A stretch of 64,000 nt of DNA from Coniella vitis (taxonomy: Eukaryota > Ascomycota > Sordariomycetes > Diaporthales > Schizoparmaceae), in NCBI GenBank assembly GCA_011317545.1, contig WUJK01000001.1, positions 992,001 through 1,056,000 on the forward strand, given 5' to 3'. A program made the translations under genes and the position numbers. Under the pieces are notes generated by a model. It made no database searches. It was not told the DNA's origin and was given only the letters and a program-made list of their open reading frames with translations. Shown piece after piece: positions 14,277 through 25,617 of this stretch; position 1 is the stretch's first letter, and the number at the start of each line of letters is the position of its first letter.

Positions 14277-14756
14277 TATTATAACCTACGGTTATATAGG
14301 TTATAGGAATAGGCTAACGTAATATAATATTAGAAGTCGGAACTATAATAAATCGATAGGATCTCTTATATAAGGGATATACGGGTAGTATTACCTAGGG
14401 TTAGGGTTAGATTACTTTAATAACTAAAATAATTAGAGCGATAATAATCTAAATAATCTAAGTATACTAACGCTCCTATCGCTCTAGGTAATCCAAGGAT
14501 TTATACTTACTATAGATAGGAAATAATAGAAGGATATAAGGATAGGAGTTTACAGCTTAATATTAGATAGTTTCCTTATAGTCTTTAGTTATAAATCTAA
14601 GTATTATTTTATATAATAGGGTAATCCCTCTTAATTACTTATAATACTTAATATTACTCGATAACGTACGAAGACTTAAAGGTAATACTTCCCTACCTAC
14701 TAATATACAACTTATAGGTACTTCCAGAATCCGGGATTCAGGTAAGGATCATTATA
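14277..14756 (+). repeat. 3' LTR of the gypsy element (LTR A), RIP-altered
   Basis: This 480-bp LTR aligns along its length with the solo LTRs at 40826-41283 and 41842-42243. The canonical TG...CA ends now read TA...TA, a RIP change at both termini. It contains a TATA-like element (TCTTATATAAGG, about 14365-14376), a telomere-like motif TAGGGTTAGGGTTAG (about 14397-14411), and a conserved 3' half. Between them is a variable segment with a perfect 10-bp inverted repeat (14434-14443 and 14477-14486). The right flank CTCCG (14757-14761) should recur at the unseen 5' LTR. Confidence 0.88.
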
Positions 14757-15737
14757 CTCCGATACTAATGAGTTTGAATGTGGAACAGATGATTCTTAGC
14801 ATTACTGTGCTATACCCCATTGTGGCAGCCTTCGTGAAAATAATATTGCTCCTTCTCTACCTACGAATCTTTTCACCACTTAAGACAAATGTGTTGATGA
14901 TCTGGACAGGAATCGGAAGCATTACTGTTTTTTATCTGATGAGCATTGCTCTCTATGTTTACTTTACCTTGCCCCTCGGCTCGCAGACCCATGAGCAGCA
15001 ATTGCTCAACTTTTCAGCCGCCCAAGGCGTATTCAGCGTTGTCACCGATTTCTATGTGCTCGTGGTACCCGTCAAGTCCACACTGGGACTTCATTTGCCT
15101 CTTACTCGTAAAGTAGGCGTCTGCGCCGTCTTCGCTACAGGGCTTCTGTCAGTGCTTCCCCAGAAGTGCTCGTGGGACTTACAGGAAGTGCTAACTCCAT
15201 ACACAGAGCCTGTGCGTGCTCCATTACTAGCATGATCTACCGATTTAAGCAGCGTACCTCGTCGGACTTCACGTGGAACTCAGTGCCCCCAATCATTTGC
15301 TCGTATGTTCCAGACTTCCAAGGCCCCAGTATGGTCAAATATCATTTTGATACTTTGCAATGGACTGACACTTTAGTTATCAAAGTGTGGCAGAGGTTAA
15401 TGTTGGCATTATCTGCTCATGCCTTCCAATCATCTTTATTATTTTCAAACCACGGACACGACAGACTTGGAACACCATTAAGAGATACTTTAACACAATT
15501 CGAACCCGGGAATCGCATCAGAATAGCGGCAAAAGCATGAGCATGGTTTCTCAGCCACAGCACGAGGACTCTGCCGGCCTCAAAATACCTAAAGCGGGCA
15601 ATAAGACTGTCCAAGGAACACAGACTGACCGCCAGAAATATGCGAGGCAACAAGGGTACATTGAAATGCTCGAGTATGACGACCTCGAGACTGTGGATCA
15701 TGATCAAGACCAGAGATATACAAATGTTGAGTCCTAG
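14757..15737 (+). pseudogene. Rhodopsin-domain (PTH11-like) membrane protein, 3' part only
   Basis: C-terminal part of a fungal rhodopsin-domain integral membrane protein (Fung_rhodopsin family), several predicted TM helices. Exons: up to 15147, 15207-15302, 15386-15737. Joining them restores the family signatures KIILLLLYLRIF, ACACSIT, SSDFTWNSVP and AEVNVGIICSCLP. Intron 1 (15148-15206) has a CTAAC branch site and phase 2; intron 2 (15303-15385) starts GTATGT. The hydrophilic tail ends at TAG 15735-15737. The N-terminal helices are missing because the gypsy LTR ends exactly at 14756, so the insertion has cut the gene; the 5' part may lie beyond the unseen 5' LTR. The remainder is not RIP-altered. 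An ATG at 14768 could start a truncated product, but function is unlikely. Confidence 0.8.
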
Positions 15738-17413
15738 AAATCATGTGAAACATGTCTCTATCTGTTTCTGTATAACCATTGTTTTCACAGCATACAGATC
15801 AGTGTTCCGTGACAAGATAATTATGATCTAAAATGGCTGGAGACCAAACCATATCCGATTATCCATATTTAATATCAAGCATAATGGTTCATTCTCCATG
15901 TGACCAACGTCTTTGGTAATTTCACGCCTGCTAGACCGATGTGACAGATCCTCCAGTAGGCGAAGATTCGCATCATCCACTAGAACTACCTCGATCAAGA
16001 TGATCTCGGACGAGATTGGTTAACATGCTCCTTATTCTGGCTTGGTTCCTACCAAATATTCGTGTTTATTTCTTGGCCACACCGATTTGACGAGAAGCCT
16101 GTTACCCGTACTGCGTGCGGGTTATGATGAGGCGTAGGATATTGATTGATTATGACGGTTGATAGAACAAGTGACGTTGATAGCATGATCGAAAATAGCG
16201 GACAGAGGGCCCAGCCGCGTACAGGATCAGAAGTAATATGTCATGGATTTACAAATAAGTTGCCAAGGTCAAGTCGATATGTCACTGTGAGCATTAGATC
16301 AGTGATAGCTTACAAGTTCCGAACTCCAAAACTCGTAGTCGCTATTAGGTTTGTCTTGATTTAGATAATTTGGTACAACGCTCGCTTGCTCGCTTCAATC
16401 CATCAGCACAGAGATGTACCATGCATGTCGTTTCTTCATTTACATCTGAAGCAAAACAGTCCACAAGGAAAAGCCGAAACTTTTAAAGTTCAGTTAGTCA
16501 ATTATCTCGCGCCTTCATACGCTTTAAGTTACTGTAATTTCCGTTATGACAAGAATCTTCAACTAAGCGTAGATAAACGATGGAAAACAGCAGATCTGAT
16601 CTTATAGAACGATCTGGCGATAATCATGCATCAAAGGCCGCTACAGATTTAGACACAGATGCATTTTCGGTACCCGCCGAGCACTCCGCCGAGCTTATAG
16701 GGGAGTGGAGGTTACGTAGGCATAATCATGAGGAAAAGTATGTTATAGGCGCTCGCGTTTATGCTAGTTTAGGGCAGCGTTCCTCACAACGTTCAACTTT
16801 CCTACAAGAGGTTGGAAACGCTCAGAATGTGATAAAACTCCTACTATTATTATACCTGCGGCTATTACTTATATACGCCGTGCAGGCCTCGGGGTGCAGA
16901 TATGGCCCCAGGGGGATGGTCTTAACGCGTCCGGTATACTCTGTCCATAAGAAAAATAGCTGGTCCGTCTATATTGTAATCTTGCATGTTCGCTTACGGC
17001 ACCTGACTATACCGGCTCCCGCAGCGACTGATTCCAGGTGGGCCATAGTAAGCACTTTTCCTAAAATGCTCCAAATGGTGTCAGATAGAGTGATCGCCTA
17101 TACCTTTTGTCGATCGAAGGATTCGGTCTATTTTCTAACGTGTCACTTATCCATGTTACAAGTCCGATTTTAAGCCCTCCGAGAGAATTACAGGACCTTT
17201 CGCTCCGTTCTGAAAGGGTTCCATCAAGCTAGCATATGCTGCCGAGTATAGCCACTATCAGCGTTAAACCGCAACTCGTGTATTGTATATGTATCAGTGA
17301 ATCCATCTTGAAAGAAGTAACAAATCCTGAAGATCTTAGTCGTTTATCCTGTCCATACAATATCATAGTACTTTCTGGTACCAGCGTATTTGGATTTCTT
17401 ACCTTCTTTCAGT
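15738..17413. other. Intergenic, no supported gene
   Basis: Normal base composition with CpA and TpG present. A 197-codon open frame at 16580-17173 (plus) has no recognisable domain and an erratic composition; I regard it as chance. Confidence 0.5.
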
Positions 17414-18683
17414 ATGCTCGCTTATCTTACTCTGTCATTTGTCACCATTAGTTATGTCTGCCTGGTACGTAGACTTCGCTACCGCCGCATCGAGCAGACG
17501 CAGCAAAAGTATGGTTTCAAACCAGCTCAGTACCAGAGTTTGAGCTACAAGGATGCTCAAAGCATACTCGGCGAGCTGGGTCTTTATGAGTGTCCATGGA
17601 TATTTCTCGCTGGCAAAGACTTCGCGTTTCTTAGAGTAAGCAAAGCTCGGACTTTCTGACTCGTGGATCCGAATGATGGCTTACTCAGATACCCTATGAT
17701 AGGCCTTTGCGATACCAAGCATCTCAAGCGTGTCCGTTGGTGCAAGAGAAATGGTCGATCGTGTCGGAAAGCGTTACGCCGATACGACAGTGCTCGTTGG
17801 CGAGTTCCTGGTTAACGACATCGACAGCGAGCGTGCGAGCATTGCCATCAACCGCATGAACTGGATCCATTCACGATATCGGAGTAACATCCAAATGGAC
17901 CAGATGGTGTATACTCTATGCCTCCTTGTCTGTGAAGCTCTTATGTGGATAGATAAGTACGACTGGAGAGAGACAGTCCCGCTCGAAAAGCATGCATCCT
18001 GGGTATTCTGGAACGAGGTTGGCCGTCGCATGGGCCTAGAGGGCGTGCCGCAGAGCTTCGAGGAATGTGCGAACTTTATCGACTCTTTCGAAGCAAAACA
18101 CATGGCGCCTTCGGACGACAACGCTCTGATCGCTGAAGGCGTTATTACTCTCTACGCATCCACATTGCCAGACTTCCTCAAACCCATTGTCAAAGTTATC
18201 TTGATCGCATTTATGGATACGAGACTGAGAGTTGCATTCATGCTACCAGCCCCCTCTTCCTCCTTGATTTATACGCTCCTAATCACTGGCCTTACTTTGC
18301 GGAAGTACTTTGTCCGCTATTTGTTGTTACCTCGGTACTCTACTTTCCAAGTCTTTGGCGAGGAAAACGCTGCGGGATACCGTTCCATGTCCTTTTGGGA
18401 AATCGAACCTTGGTATGTCCCTGGCTCACAGAGCCGTTCTTGGCTTTGGTCAGCGTATGCGCGTTTGTTCAAAGTGCCTACAGCTGGGGACGCGAGGTTC
18501 AGGCCTACTGGATATAAGCTGCACGAGATCGGCCCTAAACACTTTGAAGGCAAAGGTGGTGAAGAGGTTCTATCTTTTGTTAAAGAGGGCAAAGGTTGCT
18601 CTTTCACTACGTTTGGCCAGTTCTCGAACAACGTTTATACTAGACCATCGGCTGGATGCCCGGTAAGCTTTGAGAAAGCCTGA
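17414..18683 (+). CDS. MpaB-like ER-anchored oxygenase
   Basis: A 400-aa protein of the mpaB/mpaB'/rubber-oxygenase family (related to DUF2236), known from mycophenolic acid biosynthesis, where MpaB' is an ER oxygenase. Exons 17414-17635 and 17703-18683; the 67-bp intron begins GTAAGC and is phase 0. Joining the exons restores FAFLRAFAIPSIS followed by VGKRYADTTVLVGEFL, the family core. The N-terminus is a hydrophobic anchor (MLAYLTLSFVTISYVCLV) followed by basic residues. The HEIGPKHFEGKGGEEV block near the C-terminus is also typical. The first ATG before the anchor was chosen as start; earlier in-frame codons are only TTG. No biosynthetic core gene is adjacent, so the substrate is unknown. 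Confidence 0.85.
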
Positions 18684-20497
18684 TCGCTATACCATATACC
18701 GAATCAGAATCGCAGAGGGTTAGGAGAAGTGCGTGAACCGAGGTGTCCTAGAAGCGTAGCCACATTCGATACATGTAGATTGAGAATGAAGATTGATAAG
18801 ATTGCTCTCCTTAGCTAATAGGTCTATGGCTTGTGAACACCACACTCATAAAGCATACCATTCTGCATGCGCTACGGACGCTTCCCTAGCCCACGCTTTG
18901 TAATGAATCTATACTACACAAAGACCATGTTATCAAACCGGGCAGTCCCTGTGGTAAGTCTGGGTAGGATGAGCTGCCTCAGATCTGCATCAGCCTTAGC
19001 AACTGTAAGGCATGTAAAAAGCGGTTATGTTCCAGGTTATAGGGAACAACCTTGCGCGCGATTCCGAAGATTTGATATAATATGTCTGTTCATTCTTTGC
19101 CTTAACATTTGACATATCTTGAATCACACCTAGAATAAGACGTTCTCGGTTGTGAGCGATGGGTAATACTGCAAGTAAAAGTATGCTTACCACACTCTAA
19201 ACATTTGCAACATCGCAAAATACATGAAAGTTGTTAAGAGCCGCGCCGATCTGAATAAAAGAGACAGAACGAAGACGAGAAGCGATAGTCACATTACCAC
19301 TGAGGGTTCTGAAGCATCCTGATCAGGCGTGCCGCTCAATCAATTTGAACTCACGTACGATATCCACCCCAAGCAAAATAAGAATAGAGATAATTGATAC
19401 AACTTATACGGCGCTTAAGCTCATGCTAGGTGACAATGTTTCGATTATCGACGGTCTGCATCACCCCAGACATGCAATACTAGACATAACACAAACCTAA
19501 CTCATCTTATGCGTGAACACAATCAAGCAGAAGCAGAAACTTCGTTTCTTTGAATAGCCACAACATGGCATGGCAGACTCAGTGCTGTGATGCAGCTTTT
19601 GGGTGATTTATGGGCTGGTGTAGGATACGCGCAGAGAATGATACCTGTCACCAATGACTTGATGAGCCGCGCAGCACGGGGCTCAGGTTCGAACCAATCC
19701 ACGCCACATCCCGCGACGTTCCTGCCTCAGTGCTTTGGCCCCGCTAGGCAGATTCGGAGGGTCGACGCCACTAGTAAAGATCAAGTAGCCTGGTCACTCC
19801 AGGCTGGGGACCCACTTGAACCTTTCCCTCCACAAACTCGAGCTCCACCATCTTGAACCACCATTGCTGCCAACATTTCATCCTTGATGACTCGATCTAT
19901 CATTACTCCCTCAATATCATCACCATCACCATCATTACCATCATTATCTTCATCATCATCATCACTATCATTACTAGTTTCTTAGCCGATTATATCTGCT
20001 TTCCTCCCGCTTGTCTCCTTCATGGACTTGGAGTTCTACGACAGCGATGAGAAATGGACAACCGCACAAGGTTCAGGCCAGAACCGAATCGGTAGCCCCT
20101 GCATCAGGCAAGCCTCAAGACTCTCCCGGTTTCCTCCACTTTTGACCTTTTGTGGCAAGCATGCCTGGTACTGACTGGCCTCTCTCTTCTCGTTGTCTAG
20201 TTACGGCTTCTCTCCCGATTTTCCCAGGACAATTCGAACCATTCACCAACCAGGCTGATTCGGGACACATCTGTTCACCTCTAGCATTCTCACGAATCAT
20301 ACAAAAGCACGGTTCTTTTTGGTCCCAATATTCAAATTTCTGGCTTTCTAAGACCGTGGATCATCCTCCAAATGCCCACGGCAAATCGTTGGGCACGAAT
20401 CCCGCGTCGCAGACGGATCCAAACGTGTTTAGGTTCGCATTAACAAACACTCCGATCCGTTTTCTATGATGCACTCAGCGTCCTGGACACAGATACT
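18684..20497. other. Intergenic; possible upstream exons of the 20.5-kb ORF
   Basis: No gene could be supported. A frame beginning at ATG 20022 (MDLEFYDSDEKW) and an open frame at 20152-20469 may be upstream exons of the next ORF, but no splice pattern was convincing. An imperfect CAT/ATC microsatellite lies at 19915-19972. Confidence 0.4.
19915..19972. repeat. Imperfect (CAT)n/(ATC)n microsatellite
   Basis: About 58 bp of trinucleotide repeat with interruptions, including an uninterrupted run of four TCA/CAT units. Confidence 0.8.
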
Positions 20498-20515
20498 TTG
20501 AGCAACTGGGCGAAA

Positions 20516-21154
20516 ATGGCATCGACAGTTCTGCAGCGTATGCTGATTACAGTAGAGCAAGTCGAAGCAGAATTAGTGAACAATTCAAACAACCGAGGTC
20601 ACATTCTCCGAGATTTCTACTTAGTACTCGGCCAGTGGACCACGGCCAGCCTAGGCACGGTAGAAAAGATCTTAACCGCCCGAGGAGAGGTATCGAAGAA
20701 CGGTTACGAAGTTGCCGCGTACATCAGCGAGATCACAAAACGGAAGACTCGTATACCGCCCAGCAACGACAACACACTCTTGTGCAGGCCTTTAGTGCTG
20801 CATTTCTTGAGAGCCTTGTGCATGTCCAAAGAAGCAACAGGACAATATCAAAGATGCTTGGATGGCATGGAAATCGATGGGCCCATCCCAATCCTCCCAG
20901 CATGTTCCGCCCTGTGCACTTGCTCAACACCAACGATCCAACTAATCGGTGCGAGCAATGAAGCTTGGCATCAGGGCCTGGTAACCAACAAGATGTTCAA
21001 ATCTGACAAGATGAATACACTCGCAAAAGTCACCAAAGACATCAGGTATCATTGGATCGCATCGCAGCTTGAATCACACACTGCCAAAGGCTCGTCAGTA
21101 ACAGACAAGATGCAAGCCGTCAAAGAGGCGGGGAACCTTTTGCGACGTACGTAG
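20516..21154 (+). CDS. Hypothetical protein
   Basis: Open frame of 212 codons from ATG 20516. The frame is open upstream to 20444, where a TTAAC-like branch site and an AG at about 20478 suggest a 3' splice site, so this may be the last exon of a longer gene. The predicted protein is hydrophilic and helical (VEQVEAELVNNSNN) with scattered cysteines including a CSALCTC cluster. I do not recognise a family; the helical architecture resembles the C-terminal part of some Zn2Cys6 regulators, but no DNA-binding domain was found upstream. Confidence 0.45.
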   Translation: MASTVLQRMLITVEQVEAELVNNSNNRGHILRDFYLVLGQWTTASLGTVEKILTARGEVSKNGYEVAAYISEITKRKTRIPPSNDNTLLCRPLVLHFLRALCMSKEATGQYQRCLDGMEIDGPIPILPACSALCTCSTPTIQLIGASNEAWHQGLVTNKMFKSDKMNTLAKVTKDIRYHWIASQLESHTAKGSSVTDKMQAVKEAGNLLRRT

Positions 21155-23108
21155 GGATCATTGGAGCCTGGGCCTACTTTTCGGCATCATTTCTAGCGAG
21201 CCAAAGACGAGCTACCTAGTGTGGTTGGAGCTGGGTCAGAGCTGGCAGGGCACAAAATGGCGATTTTCAGTGGGAGGCATGGAGGAGCTATGCCAAGGTG
21301 CCCGAAATGCCATACTCTATGCAGGCTTGAGCTGTTTCTGAAAAATCCTCAACAAGAACAAGACAAGGAGGGGAGCTCAGAGGATCTGCAAATAGCCTAC
21401 CCGGGCCTATGCTGTGCAGAAGACATGGCCGTGCTGTTATGTGGCTTGGGCAAAGGTTGATTTTATTATACATTCCAGAATGTTATAGTACTGCTATTCT
21501 TCAGTTGCCAGGAGCATATGATACATAGTATGGCTAAATAATTTGCACAGAAGACCTCTGAACTCGGCACTGTTCATCTTCTCGCGAGATGTGACATGAT
21601 TGTCTGTCTTGTTATAGTAGTTGACACATTATGCTGATTTGTCTTAAGAAAAGAACGGTTGATGTAACAGTAGCTCCTGTGCATGAATCTAGTCTGAAAA
21701 GCGCTGAAATGACAGCTCACAGTCCGCGCTTACACATCAGGCATGGAATGTGGCTTAACGTTTATCGACTTTTCCGGTGCGAAATGGTTAATTGTCGGCA
21801 GGCTGATATGCTGTTAACAGTTATGCTCTTGGAATTTATTTGAGGTCATTTGACCTCACCGCCCTTGCAAGTCACTTCATCAAATGTCTGGCCTCATGCA
21901 GTAGCCGCATCTGAGGCGAGGCTATTTTCAACATGATACAAAACGGTATGTATGTCTCAAAAATTGTCCAATGCTGTTATGACGCCGCGGTGTACAAATC
22001 GAACCATAGACTTGTACAACGCCGTATCACAAAAGCAAAAATGTGCCCAACTTAGAACCGTCTATCATGACATTTGATGTGTGGGAATCTGAGACACATT
22101 TCGGCAAATAGTACAAGTTCATAATTCATCCAGCCCTTGCTCAATCTACTACGTACTCGCCCCGCGACAACGCCCCAGCCTAGCTCTCAAAGCCTCCGTC
22201 TCATAAAACCCATCAAGGGTAGTATACATAGTATCCCACCCTAAATACCCCTCTCTCCCTTACTCAGCAAGCTTTAGATATTTTTGAGAAGTAGTTGACC
22301 CTTGGTTGACTGTGTCACGGGCTACTTTGAAGGTAATTATATGAAGCCGTATTAACGATTTTGAGCTTTTGATTACCGTCAATTCAAAGGTCGGCAGATA
22401 CTATACCGCCTTCTCTCAAAAGTGCAAAGATGATCAGTATTAGGAGAATCTGATTTCCGGCTCGGAGGCTGAAGAAGAGCGAAAGCCCGACGATGTATTT
22501 CAATAGTAACCTTCGTTAATTCACATCCCGGAAATGCTGCACTCATCCCAACAATTCGCGCAAATAGGTTTTATGCAAGGATATCAGAGCCAATAGGACA
22601 ATGCCGCTGTGACCATTCCGATTCAAAAGAAAGCATTATGTCTGATATGCAGATTGTCAACAATGTAGCTGAAACAGCCGTAAGCAGAAGTCACATTGAA
22701 CATGAAGAGAAATGACAAAAATATAGCACCATATGATATACTATGCAAAATGATTTCATATACGTGGAGGCTTTATCTCTGCGGTCGCAGCGTTCCGTCT
22801 TTTTTCGACGTGTGCCTTGCACTGATGTGGTGGTGTCAAACTAGAACGCTTGGGCAGGTTTGTCCTACTATAGGCCTTGGCTTGCCTGTTCAACAATTGT
22901 GCCTCACTATAAGATTATGAAATGCCAACTGTTTGTGCATTTATTGCTGCTGTGTAGAGCCGGTTGACCATCTTCACCCACCTCGTTTCCAATGCTTATT
23001 GAATAATAACTGTTCTATCGCGCATTACCGCTCCCTCCCAGCTTTCGTCACTCTGGGTTTCTCCACAAGATAGAATCGCCATATCAAAGTGGCTGCCTAC
23101 AGATCGTC
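21155..23108. other. Intergenic, no supported gene
   Basis: A 79-codon frame at 21221-21460 and a 74-codon frame at 22696-22920 look accidental. The stretch carries a short perfect palindrome at 21841-21858. Confidence 0.5.
21841..21858. promoter_or_regulatory. AGGTCA-type inverted repeat
   Basis: TGAGGTCA-TT-TGACCTCA is a perfect 8-bp inverted repeat with a 2-bp centre. It is the sort of site bound by a dimeric transcription factor, but it lies over 1 kb from the nearest gene start, so a role is only a guess. Confidence 0.3.
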
Positions 23109-24586
23109 ATGGATTCGGAAACACTTGCTGCTCCCGGCGCCCTGCCTGAAAGCGGCCTCGAAAACGATATTGCTGCGTTAGCACTGCAGCTCGAAGAACT
23201 TCAGAGCAAAGACGCTTTCGACAAGGGCAAGTACCCAGAGGGTCAACCACCAGACGCAACTAGGGCTCTACGAGACTATCAAATTGAGCTCGCAACACAC
23301 CTTCAGATCTTACAAGACTTTAAGCTCGCCCACAGTATCGCACAAGCCATTGAAACAGACGGTCCTGTTATTGCCAATTTGATCAGCATCGAAGTCCAGG
23401 CTGCGCAAGATCGAAGAGCTGCTCTCCAGATTAGCACCGATGACTTTGAGCTGGAGTCACCAGCGGCTCCCCCGGCGTACGAAGTAACTGATCCGATGAA
23501 TTGCTTGATACCCAACCATGAGAAACAAGCCGTTAGTCTCCAATGGGATTTCGACAACATTTCGGGCGACGAGTATGATGATCAAGATTCGGTCGATGGG
23601 ACTGAAGGAGGGCATACTGCTTCAGAATCTCTCCCAAGCTCTTCCTATCGTAGGCGTCGGCAGAAGGCTCTTAGAGCCTTCGCCTCACCGGGAATTGAGT
23701 GCTGTGCATGCACTGACAACTTTCGGTTATGCGAAGTCTTTACACTGAAATGCAACGATGTCTTCTGCCGACCATGCTTAACAAAGGTTGTCAAGCTCTC
23801 AATGCAAGACAAGCGACGTTTCCCACCAAAATGCTGCGATCAGGCCCTCTCCCAAGAGATAATCAGTTCTTTGCTCACCGAACAAGATCTGGAGGAGTTC
23901 CAGATCACGGAGATCGAAGTTTCCTGTGCCGTCAAGACATATTGCAGCAACGCCTCGTGCGGAAGATTCATCCCGCCTGATCAGATAGTATCAGACCGGG
24001 CCTATTGCACTCGATGTGGATCCTCAACCTGTACCAACTGTATAAATGAGTACCACAGCGATGACTGCCCTGAGGATCCATTATTGCAGGCAACTTTGGC
24101 GTTAGCCGCCGACCAGAAGTGGCAGCGCTGTTTCTCCTGCCGAACAGTTGTTATACTTGCCAAGGCCTGCAATCACATTACGTGAGTTCTCCATTACATA
24201 GCTATAACCCTCTCAGATCCATAATAACTTGAGACAGCTGTCGCTGCGGTGCCGAGTTCTGCTATATTTGCGGCCTTAAATGGAAAACTTGTGCCTGTGA
24301 CGCATGGAACGAGGAAAACATTATCGACCGCGCGGAAGAGGTTGTGGACAGAGAAGCTGTTCAACCTTTGCAACCACAAGAGCGTCAACGCCGAGTTGAA
24401 GCCATGAGGCAGGAGCTACTTCAAACACACGAGTGCGCTCATAGCGGCCGATTTCAGCGCATTTTCGATGGTACCAGACGCGGTTTTCGTTGTGAGTTGT
24501 GCGAAAACCGCCACTGGAAGTATATACTAGAGTGCCGGCGTTGCCATCTTAGAGTGTGTGAGGACTGTCGGCGCCACCGTGTGTAG
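23109..24586 (+). CDS. RBR-type RING/IBR E3 ubiquitin ligase
   Basis: A 473-aa protein with exons 23109-24181 and 24238-24586; the 56-bp intron starts GTGAGT and falls inside the RING2 domain. The N-terminal 190 residues are acidic and Ser-rich. RING1 starts near residue 197 (CCACTDNF...CNDVFCRPCL), the IBR lies around 270-320, and RING2 around 335-375 (CFSCRTVV, CNHITCRCG, FCYICG). In RBR ligases a RING2 cysteine takes ubiquitin as a thioester; the CNHITC segment is the expected place. A last Cys-rich segment (CELCENRHW, CRRCHLRVCEDC) forms an extra zinc-binding C-terminus. The start is the first ATG of the frame. Substrates are unknown. Confidence 0.88.
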
Positions 24587-25278
24587 AGGCACAATCTCAT
24601 TGTCGGAAGGTCCCGGGGGACATACAGGCTTTCAAACGTGAACATGGTAGAAGTTCCAACACATTCAAAAATTTCAATATATTTATTACATCGGCACATA
24701 TGATCATCTGTCCACCCTCCAATTCTGCCCATGATCTTCGCCTTCGGGCATCGCCATGACGATTGTATCTGTCTGCAGTGTACTCCTTACATCAGATAAT
24801 GTAAGCCATTATTTTTATGGGCTTGAGAACACTTTGGAACCCTCCAATTACATGGAGGTCTTCAGAAGCTGACAAGCGCTACATCGGCTTGATCCGTGTG
24901 ATTGATGAATGCCGAGGTTGGGTTGTATTCGGCTTACTCTCCCATAATCTGAATGGAAGGTCACTCGCCGGCTCATATGTATGTTAGTTGTATTTTTAAC
25001 ACACTCTTATGTGATACCTGGAGGATGTTGTTGGCTAGGTGGAGCTTGTTGGAGGCGGTTTGATTACCTAGGCCTACTGGACACTTGTTCAACTGCTTAT
25101 ACCATCAGGTACACTTGAACTCTTGCAGAACGTATAAATGCGTGTAAGGGGGAAAGATATTCCTCATGCTTTGTACAAACCATCAAATCTCTATTCTTTT
25201 CAGATTATATTCAACTATTCACACGCTGCTCAACATACTGAACTATCAAAACCTCCAAACACTATATTCTATCTGACC
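24587..25278. other. Intergenic with promoter of the following small gene
   Basis: No coding signal. The right end contains a TATA box and a CA-rich presumed leader for the gene at 25279. Confidence 0.5.
25133..25138 (+). promoter_or_regulatory. TATA box of the 25.3-kb small gene
   Basis: TATAAA, about 146 bp upstream of ATG 25279, followed by a CA-rich stretch like many fungal 5' leaders. Confidence 0.45.
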
Positions 25279-25617
25279 ATGGCTAATGAGCACCCAAATC
25301 ACTCTTCATCCGTCATTGCCGTGCTAGGCAACGGGCCTCACACCGAAGATACACAAATTCACCAAGTCGACCTCCTCTTCATAAACATCAACGCCAATTC
25401 GGATTTCAGGGCGCTGCGAAGCGGCACCAATGAATCTGTCGATGCTGCTGTATTGCAGGTCGCGAAGCATGTGGCAAAGGGTCTTTACAGCATTGTAAGC
25501 TTGAATGCTAGCAAGCATTCATGCGTGGTAGTCTTGTCGACTGAGAAGCGGGAAGAGGAGTTGCTTTGGAAGAATGGGTTTCCCTGGGAGCGTCTCGAAG
25601 ACACCGAATCAGGTTGA
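25279..25617 (+). CDS. Small hypothetical protein
   Basis: A 112-aa single-exon protein. ATG 25279 has a good context (GACCATGG) and lies downstream of a TATA box at 25133; the in-frame ATG at 25138 overlaps that box and is a poor start. The sequence has no signal peptide and no membrane helix. It alternates beta-like and helical segments (VDLLFININ, AAVLQVAKHVAKGLYSIV, SCVVVLST) and ends acidic. I do not recognise it; it is probably a lineage-restricted cytosolic protein. Confidence 0.6.
   Translation: MANEHPNHSSSVIAVLGNGPHTEDTQIHQVDLLFININANSDFRALRSGTNESVDAAVLQVAKHVAKGLYSIVSLNASKHSCVVVLSTEKREEELLWKNGFPWERLEDTESG

Noticed and set aside
14397..14411. Interstitial telomere or chromosome fusion scar
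   Set aside because: The repeat is only two to three units and recurs at the same place in every LTR.
16580..17173. 197-codon open frame
   Set aside because: No domain, no splice context and uneven composition; chance frame in intergenic DNA.
19681..19700. GGTTCGAACC resembling a tRNA B box
   Set aside because: No A box or cloverleaf can be folded around it.
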